DNA of 7,825 bases, from assembly GCA_012270635.1 (NCBI GenBank), contig JAAXHX010000406.1, positions 968 through 8,792 on the forward strand, read 5' to 3'. The position numbers and the translations under genes are program-made. This DNA is from Dehalococcoidia bacterium. GTDB lineage: Bacteria > Chloroflexota > Dehalococcoidia > Plut-88900. This document shows, one piece after another, positions 6,217 through 7,825 of this stretch (position 1 is its first letter; each line of letters starts with the position of its first letter). A model generated the notes under the pieces. It saw nothing but the letters and a program-made list of their open reading frames with translations, did no database searches and was not told the origin of the DNA.

Positions 6217-6225
6217 CGTTCACCC

Positions 6226-7626
6226 ATGTCATCCACGGAGCTTTACTACCTAACCATCGAGGAGGCCTCCCGGCTCATCCACGACCGGCGACTCTCCTCC
6301 GTCGAGCTGACTCAGGCCCATATCGACAGGATCGACTCGCTCAACGACACCCTCCACGCCTTTCTCACTCCCACCCCAGACCTCGCCCTCCAACAGGCCC
6401 GGACCGCCGACCGCGAGCTGGCCGAAGGCCGCTCTCGCGGCCCCCTCCACGGCATCCCCATCGCCCTCAAAGACCTCTGCAACACCAAGGGCATCCGCAC
6501 CACCTACGGCAGCCTCGGCTTCAACGACCGAGTCCCCGACTCCGACGCCACCGTCACCGAACGCCTGCGGGACGCCGGCACCGCGATGTTGGGCAAGCTG
6601 ACCATGAGCGAGCTAGCCATGATGGGCCCGCCCAGCAACGGCCCCGAGGCCCGCAACCCCTGGAACACCGCTCACGCCCCCGCGGGTTCCAGCAGCGGCT
6701 CCGGCGTCGGCGTCTCCGCCGGCCTATGCTTCGGGGCCTTGGGCTCGGACACCGGCGGCTCCATCCGCTTTCCCGCGTCCTGGAACGGCATATCCGGCAT
6801 CTTGCCCTCCTACGGCCGCGTCAGCCGGGCCGGGGTCATGCCTCTGAGCTGGTCCATGGACAACATCGGCCCTATGTGCCGCACCGTCGAGGATACGGCA
6901 ATCATGCTCCGGGTCATCGCCGGCTCGGACCCCCGGGACCCCACCTCCTCCCCCGCTCCCGTCCCCGACTACCGCTCCCTCCTGACCGGCGATGTTCGCG
7001 GCCTCAGGATCGGCGTCCTTCGCAGCTATTTCGACCAGCGCCCCGACGCCGTCCAACCCGAGACCCAGGCCGCCATCGACAAGGCAGTTGCAGACATGGC
7101 CGAGATGGGCGCGGAAATCGTCGACGTGGACATGCCCCACCTGGAGTACGCCAGCGTATCCGGGGCCTGTATATACATCACCGAAGGTTACAACATCTTT
7201 CGCGACGCCTTCCGGGACAGGCCCGACCGGTTTGGCGACATCGTGAAATCGTACATGCTCACCGGCGCCCTCTTCTCCGCCAACGATTACATCCAGTCCC
7301 AGCGAATGCGCAGCCGGCTGAAGACCGAGGTCGCCGAGGTATTCCGCCGGGTCGACCTCATCGCCGGCCCCGCCACCGTCGCCACCGCCGTGGCCCTCGC
7401 CGAGTTCGACGCCATGGAGCTCCTCAACTCCGTCCGCGCCGACTCCTCCATCTTCGCCAACCTCACCGGCTGCCCCTCCGTATCCGTCCCCTGCGGATTC
7501 AGCAGCGCCGGCCTTCCCATCGGCCTCCAGCTCACCGGACGCCACCTCTCCGAACCCACCGTCCTAAACGCCGCCTACGCCTACCAGCAGTCCAACCCCC
7601 TCCACAAACAACACCCACCCATCTAG
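6226..7626 (+). CDS. Amidase-signature hydrolase (GatA/AtzE-like)
   Basis: A 466-residue amidase-signature enzyme of ordinary family length, cytosolic with no signal peptide. The Ser-cisSer-Lys triad is complete: Lys82 in GIPIALKDL, cis-Ser155 in AGSSSGSG and nucleophile Ser179 in SDTGGSIR. The 24-residue spacing between the two serines is the family norm. LTGCPSVSVP (413-422) is the conserved C-terminal strand. Such enzymes hydrolyse amides to a carboxylate plus ammonia or an amine, and the substrate is not predictable from sequence. It is not called GatA because no gatB is visible and only a short GatC/AtzG-like gene precedes it. The start at 6226 is set by the SD at 6211-6216; an in-frame extension to 6148 would overlap the small gene. 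It ends the alanine dehydrogenase unit, with repeats beginning about 15 bp after its stop. Confidence 0.93.
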   Translation: MSSTELYYLTIEEASRLIHDRRLSSVELTQAHIDRIDSLNDTLHAFLTPTPDLALQQARTADRELAEGRSRGPLHGIPIALKDLCNTKGIRTTYGSLGFNDRVPDSDATVTERLRDAGTAMLGKLTMSELAMMGPPSNGPEARNPWNTAHAPAGSSSGSGVGVSAGLCFGALGSDTGGSIRFPASWNGISGILPSYGRVSRAGVMPLSWSMDNIGPMCRTVEDTAIMLRVIAGSDPRDPTSSPAPVPDYRSLLTGDVRGLRIGVLRSYFDQRPDAVQPETQAAIDKAVADMAEMGAEIVDVDMPHLEYASVSGACIYITEGYNIFRDAFRDRPDRFGDIVKSYMLTGALFSANDYIQSQRMRSRLKTEVAEVFRRVDLIAGPATVATAVALAEFDAMELLNSVRADSSIFANLTGCPSVSVPCGFSSAGLPIGLQLTGRHLSEPTVLNAAYAYQQSNPLHKQHPPI

Positions 7627-7639
7627 CCCCCCCCATGCG

Positions 7640-7695
7640 GGGTCGCTCGTGCTGAGCCTGTCGAAGTATGAGTGGGGGGTTGCTCCCCCGTCACT
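7640..7695. repeat. CTGAG-type hairpin plus G-run/C-run stem downstream of the amidase
   Basis: CGCTCGTGCT (7644-7653) pairs over all 10 positions with AGTATGAGTG (7665-7674), including several G-T pairs, around the loop GAGCCTGTCGA. It is followed by GGGGG..CCCCC (7675-7689) flanked by AGTG/CACT (7671-7695). This lies just after the amidase stop and could protect the mRNA 3' end or help termination, though there is no proper T-tract. Confidence 0.7.
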
Positions 7696-7710
7696 CCGAC
7701 CCCCTTTCCT

Positions 7711-7743
7711 CGTCATTCCCTACTCCGATCGGGAATCCATCCC
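7711..7743. repeat. ATTCC-type hairpin repeat
   Basis: Copy of the element at 935-967: CGTCATTCCC, then CTCCGA, then TCGGGAATCCATCCC. The stem is ATTCCC/GGGAAT with the inner pairs lost. A half copy (CGTCACTCCGACCCC) precedes it at 7689-7703. Confidence 0.7.
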
Positions 7744-7752
7744 TGGGGGTAG

Positions 7753-7825
7753 GGGCCGCTCGTGCTGAGCCTGTCGAAGTATGAGCGGGGAGGGGGAGAA
7801 TCCCCCGTCATTCCGGCCCTTTTTA
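7753..7825. repeat. CTGAG-type hairpin, G-run/C-run stem and truncated ATTCC repeat at window edge
   Basis: CCGCTCGTGCT (7756-7766) pairs over 11 positions with AGTATGAGCGG (7778-7788), loop GAGCCTGTCGA. Then come GGGGG/CCCCC (7792-7806) around AGAAT and the start of another ATTCC element (CGTCATTCCGGCC, from 7806), cut by the window end. The order matches the left-hand array. Confidence 0.7.

Noticed and set aside
6148..6225. Upstream ATG at 6148 for the amidase
   Set aside because: It would overlap the small GatC/AtzG-like gene in another frame; AAGGAG and the ATG at 6226 fit better.
6226..7626. gatA (Glu-tRNA amidotransferase subunit A)
   Set aside because: The amidase core is shared, but no gatB is seen and the genetic context is alanine dehydrogenase rather than gatCAB.

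Overview
The window is high-GC, densely coded bacterial DNA with six protein genes and two stretches of short hairpin repeats between genes. Gene content (a divergent ArgH-like lyase, an acyl-CoA ligase of the type that includes methylmercaptopropionate-CoA ligase, and an alanine dehydrogenase with an amidase) and the spacer repeats resemble environmental Chloroflexota such as the Dehalococcoidia/SAR202 group. That placement is an inference from style, because no taxonomic marker gene is present.

Layout, left to right. The minus strand carries a TIM-barrel amidohydrolase (1-859, its C-terminus lost off the left edge) and, upstream of it, an argininosuccinate-lyase-fold enzyme (1164-2669, GTG start). 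A 304-bp spacer between them holds a tandem duplication (period 138-139 bp) of hairpin-forming repeats. A divergent regulatory region (2670-2964) follows, with an AT-rich patch, a G-run cluster, two small inverted repeats and another repeat copy. The plus strand then carries an AMP-forming acyl-CoA ligase (2965-4602), a 267-bp promoter/leader region (4603-4869), and a tight three-gene unit: alanine dehydrogenase (4870-5997), a 61-residue GatC/AtzG-like small protein (6027-6212) and an amidase-signature hydrolase (6226-7626). The right edge (7627-7825) is again repeat sequence.

How the genes may work together. The last three genes have gaps of 29 and 13 bp, and the small protein's stop codon is embedded in the amidase ribosome binding site, so they are probably co-transcribed and the last two translationally coupled. 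The amidase would release a carboxylate and ammonia or an amine, and alanine dehydrogenase can interconvert pyruvate plus ammonia with alanine. The ligase would activate a carboxylic acid to its CoA ester. The lyase keeps the catalytic core of the argininosuccinate lyase/fumarase superfamily but has lost several substrate-binding residues. A scavenging pathway for organic nitrogen or acids is plausible but unproven.

The most noteworthy signals are the ArgH-like lyase with an altered substrate pocket, the amidase paired with a GatC/AtzG-like protein behind alanine dehydrogenase, and the composite hairpin repeats whose stems vary in a pairing-preserving way between copies. The plus strand is also C-rich whichever way the genes point.
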